64,000 bases of DNA from Helicostylum pulchrum (lineage: Eukaryota > Mucoromycota > Mucoromycetes > Mucorales > Mucoraceae): NCBI GenBank assembly GCA_025677825.1, contig JAIXMO010000012.1:248001-312000 (forward strand), in the 5' to 3' direction. Below the pieces are notes generated by a model. The model saw only the letters and a list, made by a program, of their open reading frames with translations, had not been told where the DNA came from and made no database searches. Shown in pieces: positions 35,845-45,541 of this stretch; position 1 is the stretch's first letter, and each line of letters begins with the position of its first letter. The translations under genes were made by a program, and so were the position numbers.

Positions 35845-36288
35845 TTAGTGAACAACTTGAATACCAACACTCTTTGCAACACCAATAATACTGCTAGAAA
35901 TACTCTCCAGCGATAAATGCTTCAAATTGACATCCTGTTGCTTAATCTTTGCAATTTCATATACGTGTTTCAAACTAACTTGTCCAGCAACTTCAGTACC
36001 TGGTAATTGAGCTCCCTTGCTAATACCTGCTGCCTTTTTCAAAAAGTATGTGGTAGGTGGAGACTTTACAATAAATGTAAACGTACGATCGGGCTTAATC
36101 GTAATCACTGTTGGTAAAGGTGTGTCCGTCATAATATGCTTGGTCTTGTCATTGAATTGTTTACAGAAATCCATAGACTTTACACCACGAGCACCCAAGG
36201 CGGGTCCAACAGGTGGACTAGGTGACGCTTTACCGGCTCCAATTAAAAGCTTAACAAAAACCTCGGCTGCTTGTGTCTTCTTTGACAT
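35845..36288 (-). CDS. MRPL19: Mitochondrial large-subunit ribosomal protein uL11m
   Basis: A 147-residue single-exon ORF matching the bacterial/mitochondrial L11 family, which forms part of the GTPase-associated centre on the large ribosomal subunit with 23S-type rRNA. Diagnostic strings are [20 protein letters not shown] then [16 protein letters not shown], the linker [20 protein letters not shown], and the rRNA-binding C-terminal domain ([36 protein letters not shown]). The length is normal for L11. It reads as a bacterial-type L11 rather than cytosolic uL11 (L12), so it is nuclear-encoded and imported. No cleavable presequence is obvious, as with many mitochondrial L11 proteins. The symbol is that of the yeast orthologue. 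Confidence 0.93.
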   Translation of the reverse strand: MSKKTQAAEVFVKLLIGAGKASPSPPVGPALGARGVKSMDFCKQFNDKTKHIMTDTPLPTVITIKPDRTFTFIVKSPPTTYFLKKAAGISKGAQLPGTEVAGQVSLKHVYEIAKIKQQDVNLKHLSLESISSSIIGVAKSVGIQVVH

Positions 36289-36476
36289 TTTTTGTTATAT
36301 ATGTTTGAAAAAAATGTTTATCTCACAAAAAAAAAAGAAAAAAAGCTGAAAGGCACCCCTTGCAAATGTGTGGCTTATGGTTAAAAGCCCGTCCCACACC
36401 CACCCCTTCAAAAATTCAGTTGTAATGAAAATGACAAGCTTCTAAACCGATAACAACTTTATTAAACTTTTTTTTT

Positions 36477-37300
36477 TTATATCTTTGAATGGTTGATAAC
36501 TCTACACTCTTTACAAACTTTAATAAACTCTACCGCAAACATTTTATAATCTGTATAAAACCCGATATGTTCTCCCGGAACCGGAACTATATCCATACCC
36601 AACGCCTTTGAAAACGCAGCACCAGGACGATAAATAAAGCTTTCCGTGCTTTCTATACCATGAAAAAGTACCAACTTATTCTTGCGGACCCTGTCAGTAT
36701 CTACCTTTGTAAACAGATACTGATGCGCTTCGTGCTCAAAATGGTAGTCCCAGCCAGACTCTACCTGGTTTACCTGCTTATCCACCATGTAGTACCGATC
36801 CGACTTGTTCAAATACAAATCTCCAAAGTATACCAGAGTAGTGTCTCTACCGTACCTCTCAAATATCTCCATTCCTTTTCTATGGTCGCTTTTTACTTGT
36901 TCGCCGTTTGGCAAAGCGGATAAATCAACCATCGGTTCGTGAAGAAAGCACTTATCAACTGTGTTTGGGTACCTATCTACATAGGTCAATGCGACAATAC
37001 CACTAGAGCTAGATGTAAAAATGGAGAAACTCTTGTTGGTAACGTTTTTTATGACCGCGTACAAATCTTCAACATCTGTATCGAGACGCTTTGTGTAATC
37101 TTGAGGTTCGGTTAGTTTGCTTTTATAGTAGCCTCGTCGGCTGTATAAGACCACAGTAAAGTGCTTCACCAACAAGTCTCGTAAAGATTGAAAGGGTTTG
37201 TAACCACCATCACCACCTCCCATAAACACAATGCAAGGTCCTTCGCCTTTCACTTCATAGCATAGACTTGCACCTTTACTTGTAAGAATTGTTCCGGCAT
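36477..37300 (-). pseudogene. Alpha/beta hydrolase, array copy A: frameshift near the N-terminus
   Basis: This belongs to the alpha/beta-hydrolase fold family, first member at the 3' end of a five-copy tandem array. The ATG equivalent to the paralogues' start is at 37300 (MPEQFLQV), but one base appears missing in the next codons, so that frame stops after about 15 codons. The remaining frame is open from 37253 to 36477 (258 residues) and holds the rest of the domain: FMGGGDGG, YSRRGYYKSKL, the nucleophile region FTSSSSG (paralogues have FGSSSGG), FLHEPMVDL, and the His motif VPGEHIGFYTD. An internal ATG could give a protein lacking about 17 N-terminal residues. A one-base sequencing error is also possible. 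It groups with copy E by sequence. Confidence 0.75.
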
Positions 37301-37660
37301 TATTTGCTTATCAGATACGAATCCTAATTAGTTATGAAATTTATTCTGCATTTATATCTTTTTTTTAGAAAAAAAAAGAGGGGTGGATATCATGTTTAAT
37401 AGTTTGTAAGAGCATATCGTATACATGTACATACCGTGTTTGACCAACCTAGTTCATTAAAAGACGTAAAATATCTTATATATTACTTCGAAATTAGCCT
37501 ATAAACATTACCGACGAACTGTCTTTCTTTTCTTTTTTTTTCATTTATGTACTTAGACACGAGACTTAATTATAAGAGAAAATTACCGTATTGGATTGAC
37601 CGAGAAAAAAAAAAGTAGATATAAAATATATTAGCTACACTGATTAAACCGGAACACATA

Positions 37661-38487
37661 TTATAACTTTGGAATAGGATTTACGAGAGAATATTTCATA
37701 CAAGGCTTCAAGAATTTTACTGCGAATTTTTCGGTTTCGGTAACATACCCAATATGTCCACCCGGGAAAAAAAATCAATTCATTCTTTAAATATTAGGAT
37801 ATTGCGTGTACCGGTCTATAGACAAGCGAGTTTAAGCTTTCAGTACCATACGTCGACACCAATTTCTCTTTGTCGACGCTTATAATTTCGGTATTTGTTT
37901 TGTAAAAACAGTAAGCTAACACTTCATGCTCAGAATGGACTCCCCAACTACGCTCCTTATCTCCAAATTGTTTACTGATCCCCGCCCAATAATCCAACGT
38001 CCAGATACTTGCTTCCATACATTGCTAATGCAGCATCTTATCCTTCTGTTTTATAAACGTTTTGTATATCCATATGAAAATTTGCGAGCCCTTTGCCATC
38101 CGATAAAGCACCAATGTTAACCATTGGTTCAAACATTTTTTGTATTGTTTATGGGTATCTAGCAAAGTATTTTAAGGATACAGCTCCTCCAGAACTAGTA
38201 CCAAAGAGTGTAAAATTTTGGTTTGTTAGACTTCTCATCAGATTGTAAATATCGTCTGCTTCTATGTCTAGACGGTTTTCATAATCTTGAGGACCAGTTA
38301 TTTTACTTTTTCCGTATCCGCGTCAATCATAAATAACGACAGTAAAGTATTTAGTCAAGCGGAACCTTAACAGTGCAAATATTGCGCCTTGACCATCACC
38401 TCCCAGAACAAATATAAGGTACAGGCCAGTACCCTTTACCTCAAAGTAAATACTTGCTCCCTCAATTTGTAAATATTGCTTTGTCAT
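37661..38487 (-). pseudogene. Alpha/beta hydrolase, array copy B: pseudogene
   Basis: It aligns over its full length with the intact neighbours C and D but has several stops and at least one frameshift. It begins MTKQYLQIEGASIYFEVKG; the conserved YDRRGY motif is broken (Arg codon changed to TGA, giving Y-D-stop-R-G-Y). A second stop follows ARYP, another lies after KTEG, and the central part shifts frame before GDKERSWGVHSEHEVLAYCF. The end is clear: PGGHIGYVTETEKFAV and the stop at 37661-37663. The nucleophile motif FGTSSGGAVSLKYF is still readable. This was an enzyme-coding paralogue that has lost function. Confidence 0.9.
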
Positions 38488-39134
38488 TTTTTTTTATAAA
38501 AAAAAAAAAAAAAAAAAGTACAGAAATAATCTTACGGTAAAAGGAAAAGAAAACAGGTCCGTTTAAATAGTGTACGATAATTCTATATTCTTTCGGGCGA
38601 AATAATATTGTGCAAGTAATATGCTAAGGTAAAAACATGGCCGCATATACCCTTTGTCTTGGTTTTCATTTCAACATATCTAATCGCAGGCGGTTGATCG
38701 GTATATGCACTAGATCGTCAAAACTCAAAATAAACGCACAATCCAGAAAGAGAAAATTACATGCCGTGCTTATTCTTCTTAATAAAACAAATAGTTTGCA
38801 TAATGAAAAAGGAATACAATCAACCCCACCGGAAAAAATGGTACCGTGGATTCGGTCACAACTTTCCTTGTGTATAAATTTGTAAACTACATATAGGTAG
38901 TTTAAGAAAAATATGTATTGTATCCGTCATTATCAGCAGAATGATGCAGTATATTAACTTAGCATTATTAACTCGCGAGGCTAGTTATTGATAATTCGGC
39001 AAGTCTTAAATAACGCCAAAATTACAATATGATAGTTACAGATGTTTTCCAAAAAATATATATATATATATAATTACTGCTTTAGGAAAGACTAACATAT
39101 GCGACTATTCATTTATTTAGTTAAGGTTTTTTTT
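38488..39134. other. Spacer between hydrolase copies B and C
   Basis: About 650 bases. It contains the former promoter of copy B (a TTTAAATAG box near 38562-38570, minus strand) and a short (TA)n run near 39057-39071. An 82-codon ORF at 38637 has no recognisable features. No gene seen. Confidence 0.5.
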
Positions 39135-39968
39135 TTAAAGTTTTGGTATGTTCTTTATGACAAAGTTCTTCTTGCAAACCTTTATAAATTCTGCTGCAAA
39201 TTTATCAGTTCCAGTCAAGTATCCGAGATGACCACCAGGAAAAGGATATAATTCTTTATCTAGGTATTCGGAAATAGATTTTACGGGTCTATGAATAAAC
39301 AAATTAACGCATTCGATACCATATAGCAATACCACTTTGTCTTTGTTATTTTCTATCATATATGTATTGGTATTGTAAAAAGGATAAACTTGTACTTCAT
39401 GTTCAAAGTAAAGGCTCCAGTCTGATCTTGTATCTCCTAACTGCTTGTGTACAGTTGTCTTATAGTCCAATTCAGTCAGATACATTTTTCCACACATTTT
39501 TATAGCAGCGTCTTGTCCTTCGTTTTTATATGTATTATACATATCAGTGTGGAACTTTCGAAGACCTTCGGAATCGGGCAATGCACCAAGATTGGTCACC
39601 GGTTCATGCAGAAACATTTTGTATACTGTTTTTGGATACTTGGTCAGGTACTTTAATGAGATAGCTCCACCAGAACTGAAACCAAAAATTATGAAGCTTT
39701 CGCTTGTAAGGTTTCTCATAAGGTTGTAAATATCGTCAGCTTCCGTATCTAGCCGGTTTTTATAATCTTGAGAACCAACTAGTTTACTTCTGCTGTAACC
39801 TCTTCGATCGTAGATAACAACAGTAAAATGTTTAGTTAAATGGGACCTTAAACGTCTGAATATTTCACCTCCGCCATTACCACCTGGAACGAGTATAAGG
39901 TACGGACCATCACCTTCAACCTCATAGTAAATACTTGCACCCTCGACTTGTAAATATCGGTTTACCAT
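39135..39968 (-). CDS. Alpha/beta hydrolase, array copy C (intact)
   Basis: A single-exon 277-residue protein of the alpha/beta-hydrolase fold, related to MhpC/epoxide-hydrolase-like enzymes. Order: VEGASIYYEVEGDGPYLILV (first strands), the oxyanion-hole region PGGNGGG, VVIYDRRGYSRSK, the nucleophile elbow IIFGFSSGGAISL (GxSxG with Ser), FLHEPVTN, a cap region, LLYGIECVN, and the catalytic His in PFPGGHLGYLTGTDKFAAEF. There is no signal peptide or membrane segment, so it is probably cytosolic. The substrate cannot be read from sequence. Copy D is very similar and has the same length. A TATTTAAATGG-like box lies about 45 bases upstream, shared with copies B and D. Confidence 0.93.
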   Translation of the reverse strand: MVNRYLQVEGASIYYEVEGDGPYLILVPGGNGGGEIFRRLRSHLTKHFTVVIYDRRGYSRSKLVGSQDYKNRLDTEADDIYNLMRNLTSESFIIFGFSSGGAISLKYLTKYPKTVYKMFLHEPVTNLGALPDSEGLRKFHTDMYNTYKNEGQDAAIKMCGKMYLTELDYKTTVHKQLGDTRSDWSLYFEHEVQVYPFYNTNTYMIENNKDKVVLLYGIECVNLFIHRPVKSISEYLDKELYPFPGGHLGYLTGTDKFAAEFIKVCKKNFVIKNIPKL

Positions 39969-40376
39969 TTTTTTTCTAAAAGAAAAACATACTGTAAAAA
40001 AAAAAAATTGTCCATTTAAATAGTTACAATAACTTTATAAAAGGAATGAAACAAAACTTCCATTTATAACTATTCCTCGTTTCCGTTGGGTGTTAAATAA
40101 ATCAACGACTCAAAAAAAAAAAAAAAACTGCTATGGGAAAAAGCTGTTCCCCCTTTTTTTGTATAGATAACCTTTTATAAAATTGATCAGAAGATCACCA
40201 TAGGTTAATGCAATTTTAGAACTGGAATCTCCTGCATTTAATGTTTCTGGATAGCCACTACTATAAGTCATGAATTTATAAAGTTTAATGGATTTTCACA
40301 CACTATATAGAAACCAATACGTCCCCCAGGAAATGGCAGCATATTCTTATGCAATGCTTTATTTAGTTTATGCTTT
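39969..40376. other. Spacer between hydrolase copies C and D
   Basis: About 400 bases with copy C's promoter at the left end. A segment near 40310-40340 (CAGGAAATGGCAGCATATTC) closely matches sequence inside copy E's 3' coding region (about 41716-41735). This may be a leftover of a sixth, nearly erased hydrolase copy. No intact gene. Confidence 0.4.
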
Positions 40377-41210
40377 TTATAGTTTCGGTATATTCTTTAT
40401 GACAAATTGCTTCTCACAAATTCTTACAAATTCTGCTGCAAATTTATCTGTTTCGGTCAAGTACCCGAGATGGCCACCAGGAAATGGATGCAATTCTTTA
40501 TCTAGGTATTCGGAAATAGATTTTACGGGTCTATAAACAAATGAATTCACGCATTCGATACCATATAGCAATACCAGTTTTTCTTTGTTATTCTTTATCA
40601 TATCTGTATTGGTAATGTAAAAAGGATAAACTTGTACTTCATGTTCGAGGTGAAAGCTCCAATTATGTCTTTTATCCCCTAACTGCTTGCAAACAATCAT
40701 ATGATAGTCCAAATCATTGAGATATTTTTTTCCATAAATTTTTATTGCAGCGTCCTTTCCTTCTTTTTTATAAGTATCGTACAAACCAGTATGGAAAATT
40801 CGAAGATATTCCGAATCGGGCAATGCATCAAGATTAGTCATCGGCTCATGCACAAACATTTTGTATATTGTGTTTGGATACTTGGTCAAATACTTTAACG
40901 AAACAGCTCCACCAGAACTAGATCCAAAAATTATAAATGTTTCGCTTGTTAGACTTCTCATAAGCTTGTAAATGTCGTCTGCCTCTACATCCAGACGATT
41001 TTCATAATCTTGAGGCCCACTTAATTTACTCCGACAGTACCCTCTTCGATCATAAGTAACAATAGTAAAGTGTTTAGTCAAATGCGACCTCAAGGGTGTG
41101 AACACTGCACCTCCACCATCACCGCCTGGTACAAATAAAATGTATGGACCATTACCTTCTACCTCAAAGTAAATACTTGCTCCTTCAACTTGTAAATATG
41201 GCTTTGGCAT
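40377..41210 (-). CDS. Alpha/beta hydrolase, array copy D (intact)
   Basis: A single-exon 277-residue protein, the closest intact relative of copy C. The ORF is open 13 codons further upstream, but I place the start at 41210 (MPKPYLQVEGASI), where it aligns with copy C; the upstream codons come from a T-rich leader. Motifs: VPGGDGGGAVF, VTYDRRGYCRSKLSGPQDYE, nucleophile elbow IIFGSSSGGAVSLKYL, MFVHEPMTNLDALPDSE, LLYGIECVNSFVYRPV, and the His loop FPGGHLGYLTETDKFAAEF. The enzyme is probably a cytosolic hydrolase; the substrate is unknown. A TATTTAATAG box (minus strand, near 41262-41272) lies about 55 bases upstream. Confidence 0.93.
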   Translation of the reverse strand: MPKPYLQVEGASIYFEVEGNGPYILFVPGGDGGGAVFTPLRSHLTKHFTIVTYDRRGYCRSKLSGPQDYENRLDVEADDIYKLMRSLTSETFIIFGSSSGGAVSLKYLTKYPNTIYKMFVHEPMTNLDALPDSEYLRIFHTGLYDTYKKEGKDAAIKIYGKKYLNDLDYHMIVCKQLGDKRHNWSFHLEHEVQVYPFYITNTDMIKNNKEKLVLLYGIECVNSFVYRPVKSISEYLDKELHPFPGGHLGYLTETDKFAAEFVRICEKQFVIKNIPKL

Positions 41211-41611
41211 TTTTTTTAAAAAAGAAAACACAAAAGAATAGAACGCCAAAAAAAAATCAGTCTATTAAATAGCTACAACAATTATATAAATAGATTCTAG
41301 TTATATTTATACATGTACTAGCTAAATATTATTGTTTAAATAAGAGACAAGACTGCACATTATATTTGCTATGTGCGTATTCTTAGTTTTCGTTAGTATA
41401 TATTGGATCGATGGTTGATGTAGGTAATTGATCGTTAGAATGGAAATATTTACAGCTCAAAGAATACTTGCTGTTTTTACCATTAATACAACGAAATGTT
41501 TGAATATAAGAGGGGAATGAGGTAAAAAAAAAAAAGCTATGGGGAAGAAGTAACGTAAATTTCGGATACGATCCCCTTTATGTAAGTATGGCTTTATTAG
41601 CGAAAGGAAAA
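41211..41611. other. Spacer between hydrolase copies D and E
   Basis: About 400 bases, containing the copy D promoter and AT-rich sequence. No gene seen. Confidence 0.5.
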
Positions 41612-42437
41612 TTATAACTTTGAATTACTTATAAGATAATAGTCTTTAGAGAATTTAATAAGCTCTATTTACAGCGAATTTTTCACTCTCTGTATAGTAA
41701 CCGATGTGTTCTCCAGGAAATGGCAGCATATCCTTATCCAACGATTTTGGAAAAGAGGCTACAGGAAGATGTACAAAGTTTTCAGAGCTTTTTATTCCAC
41801 ATATGAGTACCGCTTTATTTTTGTTTGAGTTTGACTTCTTCATTTCAAGTTTAATGAAAGGATACTGTTATGTTTCGTGCTCAAAATGATAGTCCCAACC
41901 AGATCTATCTTGTTCTAGTTGTCTATCTACCATGAAATGGTAATCTAACTCGTTCAAATACTTTCTCCCAAAATGAATCAAAGTAGCATCTCTACCGTAC
42001 TTTTTGTATATTTCATATCCTTTTCTATAAAACTCTTGTAATTCTTATCCATCTGGTAAAGCGGACAATTCAAGCATTGGCTCATGAAGAAAGCATTTGG
42101 AAACTGTGCTTGAGTGAGTGTTCAGGTACGTTAATGCTACAATACCACTGGAGCTAGATACAAAAAAAGAGAGAAATGCTTATCTGTAATATTCTCCATG
42201 AATCTGTACATCTGTATCAATACGTTTTGAGCAGTCTTGAGGACCAGTTAATTTGCTTTTATAATATCCTCGTCGATTATATAAAACTACCGTAAAGTGT
42301 TTCACCAAGAAATTTCGAAAAGGTCTAAATGGTTCATAGCCCCCGTCGCCACCTGCCACAAACACAATACAAGGACCATTTCCTTTAACTTCATGGCGTA
42401 TATTTGCGCCTTCTAATTGTAAGTATTGCTCTGACAT
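41612..42437 (-). pseudogene. Alpha/beta hydrolase, array copy E: pseudogene
   Basis: It starts cleanly (MSEQYLQLEGANIRHEVKG, FVAGGDGGYEPFR, VVLYNRRGYYKSKLTGPQD) but loses frame after DTDVQ. The nucleophile region (SSSGIVAL-like), FLHEPMLELS, and WDYHFEHE follow in other frames with in-frame stops (for example after FEHET and within the linker before KNYKSF-like sequence). The C-terminal part reads ICGIKSSENFVHLPVASFPK and PFPGEHIGYYTESEKFAV, then shifts frame again before the terminal SNSKL and stop. It resembles copy A (YYKSKL, PGEHIGYYT) more than B, C or D. It is therefore a dead member of the A/E subgroup at the far end of the array. Confidence 0.88.
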
Positions 42438-43725
42438 TATTTCGAAGCATCAAGTAAAGAGCGCAATCTTATAAACTTTGCAATAACGATGGTTATTTAT
42501 ATCAATAATTTTTCTGAGAAAGGTGCCTCTGGATTAGAATGAAACAAAAAGACATTTTTTTGGGGTACACGTACCTTCATAATAAGAGCTGAAAAAAAGT
42601 TGCTCATAATAATTCAGTGGATTGCACGGCCTTCTTGTGCTAGCTTAGGCCTGGTAGTAGCTTTAGAAATAACCGCGTCCTTTTGTTTGGACATAAAGAA
42701 AACGAAAATGCTAAAAAAAAAAAAAAAAGCAGAATAATAAATATGAGCTCCTTCAACAGATAAAAATAATATAAAATTACTTACTCGTGGTATATGTTTT
42801 TGGGCTGATAATATAGTCACTTTATTCATGCGATGTATTTAATCATTTTGATTGTTCTACACTTGTTCCATACAAGAAAGTATACATCCTCCGTATCTAA
42901 ATCCTGAATCAATGCTTTAACCCTGCAAGAGGAGTAAGTCCCTACAACAGTTTTTCTCTTTCTCATATTTCATATACACAAAAACCATCCCAACTTAACT
43001 TCCCTCTAGTTTAATTTTTCTTACTTTTCAATAACGTGATTTAATACAAAAAAAAAAAAAAATTCAAACTGAGATATTTTTGCTTGGATGATTCGGTACT
43101 CTTTAAACTGATGATAGAAAAAAACTACTAAAAATCTTGCATGATTGTTTTTTCTTTTGACTAACAGTTCGAATACCCTTAGTGGGTTACCTTTGGTGTT
43201 TATATTTTAGAAGGGGGGTAAACTACAATATAACATGAAGTCATTATTATTCATGCTTCTCTTTCGGTCACTTTCTGAAATAGTATCGTCATTATTTCAT
43301 ATTAACAATTAAATATATTTTTAGAGTTACCTTCTGATCCCTTTTGAAGCACTTGATACCAAATGTCGTATTTTTAAAAGTATCATTTGGTCCGAAACCA
43401 TTAAACCTGGTGCAAAAACCTGGTGCACATATCTTTCTCCATCATTTTTACGTATACTTGTTCTACACTTGTTTCGCGCAAAGAAAAAAATGCTGTGACA
43501 TTTTTGCCAGCCGCACGCTTAATTGTTAATAAGGATGTTCAAGTAAGAAACAGTTACTTTCTCTATTTACTCAAATCATCCAGCCTTATAAGTTTCGTCT
43601 TTTTGATCAATCAAATCTTTTATAGAATTTCTTTACTTGACTTAGTAAAGCTTTTTACCGCTTTTTCACACCATGAGAAAAAAACAAGATATATACTGTA
43701 AATAAATTTATTAAAAAATAACTGT
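42438..43725. other. Gene-poor interval
   Basis: About 1.3 kb. Two places (about 42855-42885 and 43448-43470) share a TTGTTCTACACTTGTT-like stretch, perhaps an old duplicate. ORFs near 43344-43701 have no recognisable features. I see no gene. Confidence 0.45.
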
Positions 43726-45541
43726 TTATAGTTCTTGACTAGACGAGGCGACACAACAGACATGCTTGTCTTTTACTTCTTCGTTATACAAGTTGCGAAA
43801 CTTGCCTTCTTTATCTTGGTACCATCCGTACTCACAAACTTCTTTTTTGTTGGCGTCCGCTTGCTTTTCTCCAGAAAAAGAGGCCTTCAACAATCTTCCC
43901 AACAGTTCGCCACAAGGTGGAATACCATACAAATTATAAGGTATTTTTTATTTCTGGTTTCTTGGCGGTGTGTAGAAAGTAGGTCGAGTCCAGTACGTTA
44001 CTTCGGGTAATGACATGGTTACATTTTCACCGAGAGATCCTTCCAAATGTCTTCTCTTCTCGCAAGCGTCGTTAAGCTTGTCAGCTGTGTACAATATATA
44101 GCTCTAAATTAAAAACAAATTAGTGGCAATATAGGTATAAATTCTCAAGGCCTTATTGGCACGTACCCTGAATGTTAAAAGATTCGAAAGTAGCTCAGGG
44201 ACATTATTATCAAGCTCGTTGATATTGGAAGGCAAACTGTTCCTAAATAGAGGTAGGTGCGCATACAATCCAGGCGCTGTAGGATATAAAGTAGAGAAAG
44301 AGATGGAGGAACCTTCTATTTGTAGCATCCAAGAGAAAAGGGTGTGACAATTGTTATCTATAAAGGAGTCCATTATATCTTTACCCTCTCGGGATAGATT
44401 TCCTGAGTCATCGATGATCTTGTCATCTCCAACATAGCGAGCTATTTCGACATCAATCTTGAAAGCCATTACACCCTTATTATCATCATATGCTTCGGAT
44501 TTATTACGAGTACTATATGAGTTACATGATTCCGAGCTGTTCTAAAAGTGTTATCTTTCTCGTAATAGTAGACCGAATAAATGGTTTATTCTTATCAGGT
44601 AATTTTTATATTTTTATTATTGATGAAAAGAGATTCGAGCAATGGGGACCACAGGATTCTCCTGTAGTCATTCTCGTATACATCTTCTATCGGAGCATGA
44701 GTCAAATATTCTTGATAACTCTTAATATTTCGAATGCTATATCAAAACTTAGATAATTAATAATAGCTTGCATGATATTACATTATTAGCTAGTTTTGGC
44801 GACTCACAGTAAAATATAAATATCCAAAATATATTGTTCAGTATCCATAAATTCATAGTAGCAGCGATTTATATGCTTGAGCCCTTTATCGTACTCAGCG
44901 GTTTTTTTAATAGTCTATTTAAAAAAAACAAGTTAGCAAGCTACAGCTTTGATCGCTTTTTTCAAGATACTTACTGGTGCTGGTTCAGATGATGGAATCT
45001 AAGTAAAGAGTTTTTGTAAGTAACCAAGGTTAAAAAAATGCTTTCGAATTGATACATTACTGCTCTTTGCCTCTTGTTCTTGTGAAGACCATCCCACAAA
45101 GCATAGTTACTACTCTTTTTGTTGTGGCAGTTCTAGATTCCTGAAAGTTAATGTTTTTTACTTGTCACTTGTAAGCGGTAATTTTTTTACCATTAAAGCC
45201 TTTCTGATACTTCTTATACTGTTCATAATGACATGGTCATCAACGAAGGTACGAAAGAGAACTGCGAGATCAAGTTCCAAGCGTACATGGCTAATTCTCT
45301 TTATAATGTCGTCTCTTTCATTATATCGTTCGTCGAAGTCGTCCAAACGCCATTCACTTGGCTCCACCGATTCGAAATACCCTAACAGATTGCAAGTTAG
45401 CTTTTTGAATTATTTTTCTCTCCTCTCCCTCTTTAAATACTTACAAGGACATGTTAGCAGGTGTGATATATTTGAAAAAGTTTTTTCTCTTCTTTTTTCT
45501 TCTTTTTCCAGTTCGTCTTGTGGTTTTTGTACTTTGGGCAT
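43726..45541 (-). pseudogene. Decayed multi-exon gene of unknown, probably lineage-specific, family
   Basis: Protein-like pieces line up on the minus strand. From 45541: MPKVQKPQDELEKEEKRREK with a donor, then GYFESVEPSEWRLDDFDERY (about 45385-45165). Then short exon-like pieces, including NLELPQQKE, IPSSEPAP, and YDKGLKHINRCYYEFMDTEQ (about 44920-44815). Then HAPIEDVYENDYRRILWSPL (about 44700-44630). The longest segment is 44540-44165: KSEAYDDNKGVMAFKIDVEI, REGKDIMDSFIDN, WMLQIEGSSISFSTLY, APGLYAHLPLF. After an intron come ADKLNDACEKRRHLEGSLGE and GIPPCGELLGRLLKASFSG, with an in-frame TAA at 43948-43950 between them. The WMLQIEG...APGLYAHLP pattern reminds me of a dispersed multicopy Mucorales family of unknown function. 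Stops suggest it is dead. Confidence 0.55.

Noticed and set aside
36477..42437. The hydrolase array considered as a biosynthetic gene cluster
   Set aside because: All members are one enzyme family, with no synthase, oxidase, transporter or regulator alongside, so a tandem duplication array is the better description.
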